The notes: generated from the letters alone by a model not told the origin. Counted from the stretch's first letter, positions 53,747 to 63,202 are shown. The stretch is 64,000 nucleotides of DNA from Verrucomicrobiota bacterium (GCA_023431185.1 JAEYXS010000126.1:5335-69334); one strand, 5' to 3'. Program-made: numbers and translations.

Positions 53747-53880
53747 GGCAATCCTTTCCCCGCCAGAAAACGCCAGGGGCATCCCGGGGTCAATCCTCTT
53801 TCCCAAATCCATGTGAATTGCTGCTTTACAAGTTTGTGGCAGGTTGAATAAATTGATTTCGTAATCTCGCTGACTAACCT

Positions 53881-54390
53881 ATGCGCAAACCATTGGCCCT
53901 GTTGTTTTCGGCGGCTGTCGCGGTCACTTTGACCACCGGCTGCGCTGGCCCTTCCCACAAGCTCGGTCGCGGCATCAATAATGCCACGGAATTCGCCCGC
54001 CTTGGTGATTTTCGCCGCTCCATGGAGCAAACGGCCATGTGGTATGGACCCGATCAGGCTTATACCGCCGGCTTCATCAAGGGCATCAATCGGAGCGTGA
54101 CCCGCACGGCGATCGGGGTCGTGGAGATCGTCACCTTCCCGTTCCCGTCTTATGACCCCTTCTACATGAAGCATAGCAAGGGCAATGAAGACATCTACAT
54201 CGGTGGCCCTTACCAGCCCAAGCAGGTCTGGTCCATCGACTTCATGACCGAAGATCCCGCTTACCCGACCAATTTCAAGCCGGGCCTGGTTTCTGACAGC
54301 ATCTTCGCCACCGATACCCAGATCGGTTTCAGCGCGGGTGACGCCTTCCCGATGATCCCGGGCAGCCGTTTCCACATCTTTGACTACTAA
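53881..54390 (+). CDS. Exosortase-associated TIGR04073-like lipoprotein
   Basis: The 169-residue protein has a lipoprotein signal (LLFSAAVAVTLTTGC, cysteine about 21). The mature part opens with HKLGRGINNATEFARLGDFRRSM, followed by GFIKGINRSVTRTAIGVVEIVTFPFP, a pattern I recall for the TIGR04073 family linked to exosortase systems in Verrucomicrobia; this is memory, not a search. The gene is divergent from the monooxygenase and ends in a perfect intrinsic terminator. Confidence 0.7.
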   Translation: MRKPLALLFSAAVAVTLTTGCAGPSHKLGRGINNATEFARLGDFRRSMEQTAMWYGPDQAYTAGFIKGINRSVTRTAIGVVEIVTFPFPSYDPFYMKHSKGNEDIYIGGPYQPKQVWSIDFMTEDPAYPTNFKPGLVSDSIFATDTQIGFSAGDAFPMIPGSRFHIFDY

Positions 54391-54408
54391 AAAAGCTTTT
54401 CAAACATC

Positions 54409-54446
54409 CGGCGCCAACATTTGCTTGTTGGCGCCGTTTTTTATTT
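54409..54446 (+). terminator. Rho-independent terminator
   Basis: A perfect 11-bp stem (54409-54419 with 54426-54436), 6-base loop, then a T-rich run, located 18 bases after the lipoprotein stop. Confidence 0.92.
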
Positions 54447-54454
54447 AGCGCCAG

Positions 54455-55327
54455 ATGCCACTCACATACCAATCGCACTGCAAGGTCAACCTGATCCTGA
54501 ACATCCTGGGCAAGCGCCAGGACGGCTTTCATGAACTGGAGACGGTGATGCTCCCCATCCCGCTCCATGACACCCTCACCTTCGAGCGGGCTGGGCGGGG
54601 CGTAATCCTGACCTGTAGCGACGACCGCCTGCCCGTGGACGCCAGCAATCTGGTTCATCGCGCCGCCTCCGCTTTCCTGACGAATGCCAAAATGTTTGAC
54701 GGGGTAAAGATCCATCTGGAGAAACACATCCCTATGGCCGCCGGTCTGGGCGGTGGCAGCGGGAACGCCGCTATCACCTTGCTGGGCATGAACGAACTCT
54801 TCGGCCAACGCCTGCCCGAGAACCGGATTTATGACATCGCGGCGGCCTTGGGTTCAGACGTGCCGTTCTTTCTGCAGAAAGGTCCGGCGCTGGCCGTGGG
54901 TCGCGGTGAAAAGGTGCAGACCTTGCCGCCCTTCCCTTCCCTGAAAGGGCGCGGGCTGCTGCTCATCCATCCCGGCTTCGGGGTATCCACGGCGTGGGCA
55001 TATCAGAACCTCGCCCGTTTCCCGGAAGACTTGAATGGTCGTGCGGGCCGTTCGCAAGAACTCGTCAATGCACTGAACGGGACGGATACGAAAGCGGCAG
55101 TCACCTTGTTCTACAACTCGCTCGAAGCACCCGTGCTGGAGAAACACCCCATCCTCAAGCTGTATCAGGAATTTCTCGAAGCGCGTGGGGCCCTGCGCGC
55201 GATGATGTCCGGCAGCGGTTCCACGACGTTCGCCGTGTTCGAGAACAAGGCGGCAGCAGAATCGGTGATCGAGGAATTCAAGGGCAAGTTTGGGGATACG
55301 GCGTGGATGGCTTCGCTGGAACTGTAG
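54455..55327 (+). CDS. ispE: 4-diphosphocytidyl-2-C-methyl-D-erythritol kinase
   Basis: The 290-residue protein is a GHMP kinase. It has CKVNLILNILGKRQDGFHEL at the start, the ATP-binding glycine loop IPMAAGLGGGSGNAA (about 91-105), and a C-terminal MMSGSGSTTFAVF loop. These match IspE, which phosphorylates CDP-methylerythritol in the MEP isoprenoid pathway. It begins nine bases after the preceding terminator, so its promoter probably lies within or before that terminator region. Its stop codon is the first part of a REP-like palindrome. Confidence 0.94.
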   Translation: MPLTYQSHCKVNLILNILGKRQDGFHELETVMLPIPLHDTLTFERAGRGVILTCSDDRLPVDASNLVHRAASAFLTNAKMFDGVKIHLEKHIPMAAGLGGGSGNAAITLLGMNELFGQRLPENRIYDIAAALGSDVPFFLQKGPALAVGRGEKVQTLPPFPSLKGRGLLLIHPGFGVSTAWAYQNLARFPEDLNGRAGRSQELVNALNGTDTKAAVTLFYNSLEAPVLEKHPILKLYQEFLEARGALRAMMSGSGSTTFAVFENKAAAESVIEEFKGKFGDTAWMASLEL

Positions 55328-55472
55328 TGGAGCGCGGGACTGTGTCCCGCAGGCCCATCCCAAAGCAACACCGAGCCCAACAGGTTCAAGCACTCTTCTC
55401 TAAATAACGCGCCGGACATTTTCCGGTCGCTCTGTTTTATCACGTTCCTGCGGGACACAGTTCCGCGCTTCT
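55327..55472. repeat. Pair of inverted REP-like elements
   Basis: Left copy 55327-55353 and right copy 55447-55469 are inverted relative to one another and match at 22 of 23 bases (AGCGCGGRACTGTGTCCCGC core). Each copy is itself a palindrome. The left copy shares 19 of 26 bases with 47830-47855. The pair could form a large hairpin after ispE. Confidence 0.7.
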
Positions 55473-55538
55473 TTTTCTGTCCGCCATACAAATTTCTTCC
55501 CGCTGGTGTCTATCTCATGAAAACCAGCAAACGACACC

Positions 55539-57026
55539 ATGGAAGAAAAACGGGAATCCTCCTTTCTGCTGCTGGCTGCCGGGCTTGTGGCCGGCTGGTT
55601 TCTGACGGGTTGCACCAAAGAGCCGTCTCTTTTGCACCCGCCGGTGAACGAGCCGCAGATCAAGGCTTTCTTCAGCGCCAAGGAGGCACAAGCCCGGCAG
55701 CTGGTCAGTCAGGAGAACAGCGAACTGCCGCCGGAGATCTGGCCTTACTTCAAGGCTGGCCAGAAGGGTGATTGGGCCACTGTCACGAATCTCTACGGAA
55801 AGATGGCCAGTCGCAGCAACCAATTCGATGGAAACAAAGTTGATGAGCGAATGCTGACGATGGCCTGGCAAACCATCAATGAAACCGACCGCTTCTATCT
55901 GCAATGCACCCAGCCGGATTCCAAGCTGGTGCTGGCTTTCGGCGAAGAAATCATGCGTCTCGTCCCACCCGGCAGCATCTACTTCGGAGATTCGGACACG
56001 GGGCGGTTCGTGCCCACAGCGCTTTGCCGGGACCATGCCAAAGGTGATCCATTCTTCGTGCTCACGCAGCATGCCTTGGCGGATGGGCTTTACCTCGCCT
56101 ATCTCCGCAACATGTTTGGTAATAAAATCTACACCCCTTCGACGGAGGATTCGCAGAAGGCGTTCGATGAGTATATCCAGGACGCAATCAAGCGTATGCA
56201 GGAAGGGAAACTGCAGACGCGTGAAGATGTGCGCCAGGAAGGCAATAAAGTATCCGTGAGCGGCCAGCTCTCGGTGATGGCCATCAACGGGCTGATATCC
56301 AAGGTTATCTTCCAGCGGAACCCAGACCATCAATTCTATGTCTGCGAAGGCGCTCCAACCGCATGGATATATCCACTTGCGGAACCACATGGATTGATCA
56401 TCAAAATCAATCGTCAGAAATCTCCCGAGTTGACGCCCGAGACAATTCAACGGGACCGGGATTACTGGAACCAGCAGGTCACGCCGCTGATCGGCGATTG
56501 GATAAAGGAAGAAACCAAGTTATCGGAAATCTGCGACTTTGTGGAAAAGGTTTACGTGCGGGAAAATTTCACCGGTTTCAAGGGCGATACCAATTTCACG
56601 CGCATGGCCACGTTTTGGCGAAAAGTCCCCGCCTACAATTCCGCTTCTGCAAACTGGTCCAAATGCCGCGCGGCGATCGCGGTTGTCTACGTGTGGCGCA
56701 TCAATGATTGTGCGGAGCAGATTACAGCACTCCAACGACTTGTGCTCGATGAAAGAAGACGGGAGGATGTCAACCGACTATTTGCAGAGCAACAACGCTA
56801 TATCAAAGAGGCCGATTTTGCCTATCGACAAGCCTTCGCGCTGAATCCCTCCTCACTGGAGGCCGTTTATCGCTACGCCTCGCTGCTCACTTCGCTTGGG
56901 CGGCTGGAAGAAGCATTGCAGATGGTACGGGTGGCAAAAAAGTTGAACCCGTCTCTGATAACTCTGGAGGCAAATCTGGTTCGGACCAAACTCCAAACGA
57001 ACCCGATCATCACCGTGACACCGTGA
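55539..57026 (+). CDS. Unknown lipoprotein with C-terminal TPR-like repeat
   Basis: The 495-residue protein has an N-terminal signal with a lipobox-type cysteine (GLVAGWFLTGC, about residue 25), so it is probably envelope-bound. The middle has no recognised domain; it contains a WQTINETDRFYLQCTQPDSK stretch and many charged residues. The last 80 residues (ADFAYRQAFALNPSSLEAVYRYASLLTSLGRLEEALQMV split over two helices) look like a tetratricopeptide repeat pair. It abuts glgA tail to tail with zero bases between the stops. Confidence 0.65.
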   Translation: MEEKRESSFLLLAAGLVAGWFLTGCTKEPSLLHPPVNEPQIKAFFSAKEAQARQLVSQENSELPPEIWPYFKAGQKGDWATVTNLYGKMASRSNQFDGNKVDERMLTMAWQTINETDRFYLQCTQPDSKLVLAFGEEIMRLVPPGSIYFGDSDTGRFVPTALCRDHAKGDPFFVLTQHALADGLYLAYLRNMFGNKIYTPSTEDSQKAFDEYIQDAIKRMQEGKLQTREDVRQEGNKVSVSGQLSVMAINGLISKVIFQRNPDHQFYVCEGAPTAWIYPLAEPHGLIIKINRQKSPELTPETIQRDRDYWNQQVTPLIGDWIKEETKLSEICDFVEKVYVRENFTGFKGDTNFTRMATFWRKVPAYNSASANWSKCRAAIAVVYVWRINDCAEQITALQRLVLDERRREDVNRLFAEQQRYIKEADFAYRQAFALNPSSLEAVYRYASLLTSLGRLEEALQMVRVAKKLNPSLITLEANLVRTKLQTNPIITVTP

Positions 57027-58475
57027 CTAAGCTTTCATCGCCGCCTGATACACTTCGAGGTATTCAGCGGCGGTGCGATCCCATGAGAAGTTCGCGTTCA
57101 TGCCGTTTTGACGGAAGTGCATGAGGGCTTCGGGATTCTGATACAGAATCAGCGCCTTGCGGATGGCCTTGGCCAACGCGCGGATGGAGTATTCGTGGAG
57201 CTTGATCCCGTTCGCCTCTTCGTTGGATTCCGTGGCATCAATCACCGAGTCGTCCAGGCCGCCGACCGCGCGGACGACGGGGATGGTGCCGTAGCGCAGG
57301 CTGTACATCTGGTTCAGGCCGCAAGGCTCGAACTTCGAGGGCATGAGGAAAAAATCGCAGGCGGCCTCGATTCGGTGAGCCAGGACGTGGTCGTAGCCGA
57401 TCTTGATGCCGACCTTGCCGGCGTGGCGCCTGGCCAGATCGCGGAAGGCATTCTCCATCTGCGCACTGCCGCTGCCGAGAAGGACGAACTGCATGTCCGC
57501 CGCGAGCATCTCTTCCAAGGCGCCGAGCTGGATATCCATGCCCTTTTGATCGGCCAGGCGTGAGACCGTGCCGAACATGGGAACATCGGCACGCACGGGC
57601 AGACCGAGCTGTTCTTGCAGCGCGAGTTTGTTCGCCGTCTTGGCAGCCAGATCCTCAGCGGAGAAGGGCGAGACGAGGCAGGGATTGTTCGTCGTGTTCC
57701 ATTCGTCGTAATCCACGCCGTTCAGGATGCCGACCAGACGGTCCTGGCGGGAGCGCAGCAAGCCGTCCAAGCCGCAGCCGAATTCCTCCGTGGTGATCTC
57801 GCGCGCATAGCGCGGGCTGACGGTAGTGATGTAATCGGAGAAGGCGATGGCGGCTTTCAGGCAGTTCAGCGAACCCCAGAATTCGGCACCGTTCGTGTTG
57901 AAATAAGCGAAGGGCGCGTTGGTCAGCCAGAAGGAGGCGGCGGGAAAGACGCCCTGATACGCGAGGTTATGGATGGAAAGACAAGTGACAGGCGGCTTCC
58001 CCTTCCCCAGTTTCGCGGCTTCCGTTTGCAGGAGCAAGGGCACCATGCCGACCTGCCAGTCGTGGATATGGACGATCTCCGGCTGCCACGGCAGATAGAG
58101 CGCGAGGTTGACGACGGCTTTGCTGAAGAAGATGAAGCGTTCGTCGTTGTCCGGATAATCGTGGCCGTTCTCCTGATACAACGAAGCCCGCTGGTAGAAA
58201 GCGGGCTGGTCGATGAAGTAGATGGTGAGGTTTGGTTCCGGCTGCAGGACTTGCACACTGCCGGAGACCACATGGTCGCCGAGCGGCAGGTCGAGTTTCC
58301 AGTCGAAAGGTCGCAGGCCCTTGTGCTTCTCCGCGATGCCCCGATACAGCGGCGTCACGAGCCCGACTTGATGGCCGAGGCGCGCCAGCGTTTTGGCGAG
58401 GGCGGCGACCATGTCCGCGAGGCCGCCCGTCTTGGAGTACGGGTGGACTTCGCTGCTCGCGAGCAAGATTTTCAT
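57027..58475 (-). CDS. glgA: Glycogen synthase (ADP-glucose type)
   Basis: The 482-residue protein is a GT5 enzyme: MKILLASSEVHPYSKTGGLADMV at the start (the K-T/V-G-G-L ADP-glucose loop), YLPWQPEIVHIHDWQVG in the middle, and the C-terminal SKFEPCGLNQMYSLRYGTIPVVRAVGGL block that holds the catalytic glutamate. It extends alpha-1,4-glucan from ADP-glucose. It overlaps serS by four bases, so its transcript is shared with an essential tRNA synthetase. Confidence 0.94.
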   Translation of the reverse strand: MKILLASSEVHPYSKTGGLADMVAALAKTLARLGHQVGLVTPLYRGIAEKHKGLRPFDWKLDLPLGDHVVSGSVQVLQPEPNLTIYFIDQPAFYQRASLYQENGHDYPDNDERFIFFSKAVVNLALYLPWQPEIVHIHDWQVGMVPLLLQTEAAKLGKGKPPVTCLSIHNLAYQGVFPAASFWLTNAPFAYFNTNGAEFWGSLNCLKAAIAFSDYITTVSPRYAREITTEEFGCGLDGLLRSRQDRLVGILNGVDYDEWNTTNNPCLVSPFSAEDLAAKTANKLALQEQLGLPVRADVPMFGTVSRLADQKGMDIQLGALEEMLAADMQFVLLGSGSAQMENAFRDLARRHAGKVGIKIGYDHVLAHRIEAACDFFLMPSKFEPCGLNQMYSLRYGTIPVVRAVGGLDDSVIDATESNEEANGIKLHEYSIRALAKAIRKALILYQNPEALMHFRQNGMNANFSWDRTAAEYLEVYQAAMKA

Positions 58476-59770
58476 CCGGGTATTTTGTCCGCTTTGAGAT
58501 ACGGCTGCAGTGGTGCGGGGATGCGGATGGAGCCATCCGCCTGCTGGTGGGTCTCCACCAAGGCGACGAAGAGACGGGCCAGCGCGGTGCCGCTGCCATT
58601 GAGGATGTGCGGGAAGCGATTCTCGCCTTTTTCATCCTTGTAACGCATGCCCATGCGGCGGGCTTGGAAGTCTTCGCAATTCGAGCAACTGGAGACTTCG
58701 AGATACTGCCCCTGCCCCGGCGCCCAGACTTCGATGTCATACGTCTTGGCGCTGGCGAAACCCATGTCACCGGTGCAGAGCATGATGGTGTGGTAATGCA
58801 GCTCGAGGAGTTGCAACACTTTCTCCGCATTGGCGACCATCTTCTCGTGTTCGGCGTAGCCGTCTTCAGGACGGACGATCTTGATGAGTTCCACCTTGTC
58901 GAACTGGTGCACACGGATCATGCCGCGGGTGCCGACACCGGCCGCACCGGCTTCCGCACGGAAGCATGGGCTGTAAGCGCAGTAGAAGATGGGCAACTGC
59001 TCGGCCTTCAACAATTCTTCACGGTGGATATTGGCCACTGGCGCTTCGGCCGTCGGCAACAGATATTGCGCGGGGGATTCGATGTCCGTGCCCTTCGTCA
59101 CTGCGTAGGCCTGGTCCACAAACTTCGGGAACTGGCCGACGCCGACCATGCATTCTTTGTTGATGATGTAAGGCGGTGCGACTTCCGTGTAACCGTGCTC
59201 GGTCGTGTGCAGGTCGAGCAGGAAATTCACGAGCGCACGTTCCAGCCGAGCGCCCCAGTTCGTGTAGAGCAGGAAACCGCTGCCGGAGAGCTTCGCGCCG
59301 CGATTGAAATCGATGAGCTTGCTGGCCTCAGCGAGTTCAATGTGCGTCTTGGGTTTGAAGGCGAACTCCGGTTTGCTGCCGTACTCACGAATAATCGGAT
59401 TATCCGCCGCAGATTTGCCTATGACCACAGACTCATGCGGCACGTTAGGGATGGTGAGCTGGAGGTCATCGCGCTTCTGCTCCACCTCCGCCACTTGCTT
59501 GTCGAGCGCAGCGATCTGGTCGCCGAGATTGCGGGTCTCCGCCTTTTTGGCTTCCGCTTCCTCGAGTTTCTTCTGGCCCATGAGGGCACCGATCTCTTTG
59601 GAAACGCGATTACGCAGAGACTTGAGCGTCTCTGTTTCACTCACCAGCTTGCGGCGTTGCTCATCGAGCTGCAGCAGTTCCGAAATCTTGTTTTCGTCCC
59701 CCGAACCCCGAGTGGACAGCCGTTCGCGGACATAATCCGACTTCTCGCGAACCAGTTTGATATCCAGCAT
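58472..59770 (-). CDS. serS: Seryl-tRNA synthetase
   Basis: The 432-residue protein starts at ATG 59770; a longer in-frame upstream extension has no homology-like features. The N-terminal long coiled-coil arm that binds tRNA-Ser variable arm occupies about 30-110 (rich in K/E/A). The class II core follows with motif 2 FRAEAGAAGVGTRGMIRVHQF and motif 3 NGSGTALARLFVALVE, with a FAKPMA-like dimer interface. It is co-transcribed with glgA. Confidence 0.95.
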   Translation of the reverse strand: MLDIKLVREKSDYVRERLSTRGSGDENKISELLQLDEQRRKLVSETETLKSLRNRVSKEIGALMGQKKLEEAEAKKAETRNLGDQIAALDKQVAEVEQKRDDLQLTIPNVPHESVVIGKSAADNPIIREYGSKPEFAFKPKTHIELAEASKLIDFNRGAKLSGSGFLLYTNWGARLERALVNFLLDLHTTEHGYTEVAPPYIINKECMVGVGQFPKFVDQAYAVTKGTDIESPAQYLLPTAEAPVANIHREELLKAEQLPIFYCAYSPCFRAEAGAAGVGTRGMIRVHQFDKVELIKIVRPEDGYAEHEKMVANAEKVLQLLELHYHTIMLCTGDMGFASAKTYDIEVWAPGQGQYLEVSSCSNCEDFQARRMGMRYKDEKGENRFPHILNGSGTALARLFVALVETHQQADGSIRIPAPLQPYLKADKIPG

Positions 59771-59920
59771 GGGGCGGATTATAGGAAGTGACCATTTGAG
59801 GGCAAGCATCGAAGCCGAAGTTCGGCTTCCCCAGAAGAAGGGAGAAGAAACTCGTCCCGCGGGTGAACAATCTCCCCACCGAGCCGTCGAAGAAACACGG
59901 GCAAACTTAAAAGGCAAAAA

Positions 59921-60421
59921 ATGCAAAAGGAAACCAGCCGGGAGAAGGCGAAGATTTTGGGGAAGGTGGCCTCGCTGCACTTGCATAGCGGGTTGCCGGG
60001 GGAGCGGATGCAGGATGTTTTCAGCATGGAACTGGTGGCAGGCAAAGGGATTGCGGGCAACAGGCGCTATTTCAGCCGGCCTACACGGCGACAGGTGACG
60101 TTGATCGAGCGGGAGCAACTGACGGAGCATGCAGCGATGCTGGACCTGGAGGAGATCGCACCGGGCCGGGTGCGGTCCAACATTGAGACGACGGGCATCT
60201 GGTTCCGGGAGTTGATCGGGAAGCGCATCCAGATCGGGGCTTCGGCGGTGTTGTTTTTGTATGAGGCGCGGATTCCGTGCCACAAGATGGAAGCCATCGC
60301 TCCGGGCATGCGACGCTTGATGGAGAACGGGCGGCAAGGCGTACTGGCGCAGGTGGTGGTTTCCGGGGTGATCCAGACGGGCGACACAATCACGCTCGCC
60401 AACTCAAAGATGGTCCAGTAA
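59921..60421 (+). CDS. MOSC domain protein
   Basis: The 166-residue protein is a compact MOSC domain: GVL-like ELVAGKGIAGNRRYFS near residue 37, QVTLIEREQLTEH, RSNIETTGIWF, and the conserved cysteine in EARIPCHKM (about 120), which in family members carries persulfide or binds molybdenum cofactor. A putative AAAAGG Shine-Dalgarno lies before ATG 59921. The substrate may be a reactive or xenobiotic compound; this is not decidable. It starts a plus-strand pair with the glycosyltransferase 19 bases away. Confidence 0.85.
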   Translation: MQKETSREKAKILGKVASLHLHSGLPGERMQDVFSMELVAGKGIAGNRRYFSRPTRRQVTLIEREQLTEHAAMLDLEEIAPGRVRSNIETTGIWFRELIGKRIQIGASAVLFLYEARIPCHKMEAIAPGMRRLMENGRQGVLAQVVVSGVIQTGDTITLANSKMVQ

Positions 60422-60439
60422 GGTCCCGTCACAAGAGCT

Positions 60440-61747
60440 GTGAAGATTCTCATCTTGGTAAACATCTATCCGCCGCACCACGCGGGGACTTATGATTTTC
60501 GCTGTGAACTGGTCGCCACCGAATTGCGGAAGCGCGGGCATGGGGTGCTGGTGCTGACGTCGAATCACGGTCTGAAGACGGAGCAGCGGGACAAGGAGAC
60601 TTCCCGGCGGCTGCTGCTGAACGGGGTCTATGGGCATCCGCTGCAAAAAGAGTTTCTGGAGATGAAGAAGCTGGAAACGCACAACCACACCATCCTGCGG
60701 GAGACGCTGACGGAGTACCGGCCAGATGTGGTGTATGTGTGGAGCATGCACGGTCTGTCAAAATCTCTCATCTTCACGCTGCACCAGAGCGGCCTGCCGC
60801 TGGCGTATGACGTGGCGGATTACTGGATCACGAACGAGCTGAACACGGATCCATGGCTGGACTGGTGGAACCGGCCGAAGCTGCCGATGGCGCAATCTGC
60901 CATGCGTTCCACGCTGGAGATGAGCAAGCAGCGGGACAAGATGGACGAAGTGACACCCACGCGCGACCATGTGCTGACGAAGCGGCTCTCACACATCTAC
61001 GATGCGGACAGCGACCGCACGGCGATGCAACCGGGGAGCATTTCCACCTTCCGCTTCAACCACATCTCGTTCACGAGCCAGATTTTGTGTGACTCGGCCA
61101 TCCAGACCGGGTACGGCATCCAGTCGCCGACGATCATCCGGCCGGGCATCCGGTTTGACAAATTCGCGGCGGATGTGCGACCGCCGGAAGTGCCGGCAAA
61201 GAAAATTCTGGTGGCCAGCCGCATGCACAAGGAGAGCGGCGTGATGACAGTGGTGGAGGCGTTCAAGCAACTGCATGCCACGGATCCCACGCTCTCGCTG
61301 ACCATCTGCGGCAGCGGTGAGTCAGAGTATGTGGCGCATGTGAAATCTTTCGCCACGCGGAACAATGTGCCGATCACGTTCGACGCCTCGGTGGACCAGG
61401 CGGTGGAACTGCCCCGCTTGTACAAGGCGAACGATTTCTTCATCCATTGTGCGGAATGGGCGGAGCCCTTCACGACTACGCCGCTGGAAGCGATGGCGGC
61501 GGGGATGATGGTGCTCTCGACGGGTTATGGCAGCGTGGGCGAGGTGCTGCAACACGGCGTCAATGCCCTGCTCTACTCGGCGGGCAATGTGCTGGACCTG
61601 GCGCAACGCATCCAATACTTGCAGAACGAACCGGCCATGCGCGTGCAAATGGCGACGACCGGCCAGCAGGATGTGAAGGAGAACTACACGGTGGAGGCGA
61701 TGGTGAACCGGATGGAGGCGTTTTTGCTGAAGGCGGCTAAGGGGTAG
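60440..61747 (+). CDS. Family 4 glycosyltransferase
   Basis: The 435-residue protein uses a GTG start at 60440 (KILILVNIYPPHHAGTYDF). It has the GT-B layout: N-terminal Rossmann part to about 200, then a donor-binding half with KKILVASRMHKESGVMTVVEAF and the C-terminal HCAEWAEPFTTTPLEAMAAGMMVL (E-x7-E motif). It probably transfers a sugar from a nucleotide-sugar to surface glycan. Its final 75 bases are present again, in frame, at 63128-63202. Confidence 0.88.
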   Translation: MKILILVNIYPPHHAGTYDFRCELVATELRKRGHGVLVLTSNHGLKTEQRDKETSRRLLLNGVYGHPLQKEFLEMKKLETHNHTILRETLTEYRPDVVYVWSMHGLSKSLIFTLHQSGLPLAYDVADYWITNELNTDPWLDWWNRPKLPMAQSAMRSTLEMSKQRDKMDEVTPTRDHVLTKRLSHIYDADSDRTAMQPGSISTFRFNHISFTSQILCDSAIQTGYGIQSPTIIRPGIRFDKFAADVRPPEVPAKKILVASRMHKESGVMTVVEAFKQLHATDPTLSLTICGSGESEYVAHVKSFATRNNVPITFDASVDQAVELPRLYKANDFFIHCAEWAEPFTTTPLEAMAAGMMVLSTGYGSVGEVLQHGVNALLYSAGNVLDLAQRIQYLQNEPAMRVQMATTGQQDVKENYTVEAMVNRMEAFLLKAAKG

Positions 61748-61792
61748 GCGATCCCCCCCTCCGTCCGTGCTGACGGATATCGTCCTGTCAAT

Positions 61793-62974
61793 TCACGCTG
61801 TTTTCGCGGCGCCCTCGGGCTGGTTACGCCGGACCATTTTTTTGCCATACGCCATCATGGGCATCTCCACACTTTTGTGCAGAGCCACGGCGGCACACAA
61901 AATCAAGGGCAGTCCCACAAACAGGAGCAGCAGGACCGATTGCAACGGGGTGGCCGTGGGATGGAAACGCAACAGGGCCGAGAGGAACAATAGCAGGAGC
62001 GGCCAGTGTACCAGATAGAGCGGGAAGGAGATCTTGCCCAGCCATTGCAGCCAGGGGTGCAGCAGGAATTTGCGCAACAACACCAGCAACCGGGAAAACA
62101 TGTCATCGCCTTGGGCGAAGATGCAGCCGAAGCCCAGCGCCCAGACCGAAAGCGCGATGGGGTGCCAGTTGACCAGAAGCGCCACCGCCAGCAGGGCGGC
62201 GGCTGGCAGCGTGAAGCGGCGGGAACGGCCGGCGGAGTGCGCACTGAAGCCGACGTAGAGGTGGTAGCTGGCGATGCCGATGAGGAAGAGCGGCAACTGG
62301 GCAGGCAAAAAGGCCGGATGCGGATTCATCCAAGGGGCGGCATGCCGGGCTCCCAGCCAGGCCAGACACGCAACCAGAAGTAGTCCGGCCCCAGTGCGGA
62401 CCAGCAGGGCCAGCAAAGGCGCCACCAGATAGTACTGCCACTCCAGCGAAATGCTCCAGGCCGGGGTTAAAAGTGTGCCGGTACTATCCGGCAGTATCTG
62501 CTTGGGAACCAGACCGTGGAGGAGCGTCGCATGCCAGGAAAGATGAGCCGCAGGTGCCGCGGTCTCGCTGGCGGAGATGGAGCCCATCCAGTCGAAAAAG
62601 ATGGTCTCATGCCAGGATGCGGTTTGCAGGATGAAGGGCATCAGCCAGGTCGTGGCCAGGCCCAAGCCGAGACAGATGACATAGACCGGATAGATGCGGA
62701 AGAACCGGCCCGTCATGAATTCGCCGTAGGATTGCTGCCGTTTATGCAGCAGGAACGAGATGGCAAAACCGCTCAGGATGATGAAGGCATCGACTGCCGG
62801 GCCAGCGCCCAGAAACTCTTTCCAAAGACGGGCCACGGCTCCGGGAAGGCGGATTTCCCACCAACCGGACCAGCAAAAGATATGGGCGACAGCGACCCAG
62901 AAAGCCAGCAAACCGCGCAAGCCGTCCAATTCATCCACACGGACCGGTTGAGAAACGGTTGGGGGAGGCGTCAT
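61793..62974 (-). CDS. Acyltransferase family 3 (OafA/YrhL-like) membrane protein
   Basis: The 393-residue protein has about ten predicted transmembrane segments beginning with LRGLLAFWVAVAHIFCWSGW. The conserved family features are an early histidine-containing first helix (AVAHIF), a later RFFRIYPVYVICL, and the final SFPLYLVHWPLLLLFLSALL. These integral enzymes O-acetylate surface sugars. It lies between a complete family 4 glycosyltransferase and a fragment of another copy, which suggests it was inserted or rearranged with the glycan locus. Confidence 0.87.
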   Translation of the reverse strand: MTPPPTVSQPVRVDELDGLRGLLAFWVAVAHIFCWSGWWEIRLPGAVARLWKEFLGAGPAVDAFIILSGFAISFLLHKRQQSYGEFMTGRFFRIYPVYVICLGLGLATTWLMPFILQTASWHETIFFDWMGSISASETAAPAAHLSWHATLLHGLVPKQILPDSTGTLLTPAWSISLEWQYYLVAPLLALLVRTGAGLLLVACLAWLGARHAAPWMNPHPAFLPAQLPLFLIGIASYHLYVGFSAHSAGRSRRFTLPAAALLAVALLVNWHPIALSVWALGFGCIFAQGDDMFSRLLVLLRKFLLHPWLQWLGKISFPLYLVHWPLLLLFLSALLRFHPTATPLQSVLLLLFVGLPLILCAAVALHKSVEMPMMAYGKKMVRRNQPEGAAKTA

Positions 62975-63127
62975 GCAATCAGGCGATGATTCGGCAGCAA
63001 AGGCAGGCAGCCTGAGCAGTTTCTGGACAAGTATGGAGGGCCGGCAAGCAACGGCTAAGCATAAGCCACCTCAACACAAACCCTCTGTAGTGACAAGCAA
63101 GCAATCACGTTGAAAGGCCAGGAGAAT

Positions 63128-63202
63128 GTGAAAGAGAACTACACGGTGGAGGCGATGGTGAACCGGATGGAGGCGTTTTTGCTGAAGGCGGCCAAAGGAT
63201 AG
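63128..63202 (+). pseudogene. In-frame 3' fragment of a second glycosyltransferase copy
   Basis: These 75 bases match 61673-61747, the last 24 codons and stop of the family 4 glycosyltransferase, with four differences. All four are silent third-codon changes (Lys, Ala, Lys, Gly), so the reading frame and protein VKENYTVEAMVNRMEAFLLK-AAKG are unchanged. Similarity fades just upstream (weak identity from about 63115). It is therefore the tail of a paralogue that was functional for some time, not a recent copy of this gene. Confidence 0.8.

Noticed and set aside
59771..60337. N-terminal extension of seryl-tRNA synthetase
   Set aside because: Conserved start motif begins at 59770; the extension overlaps the MOSC gene antisense.
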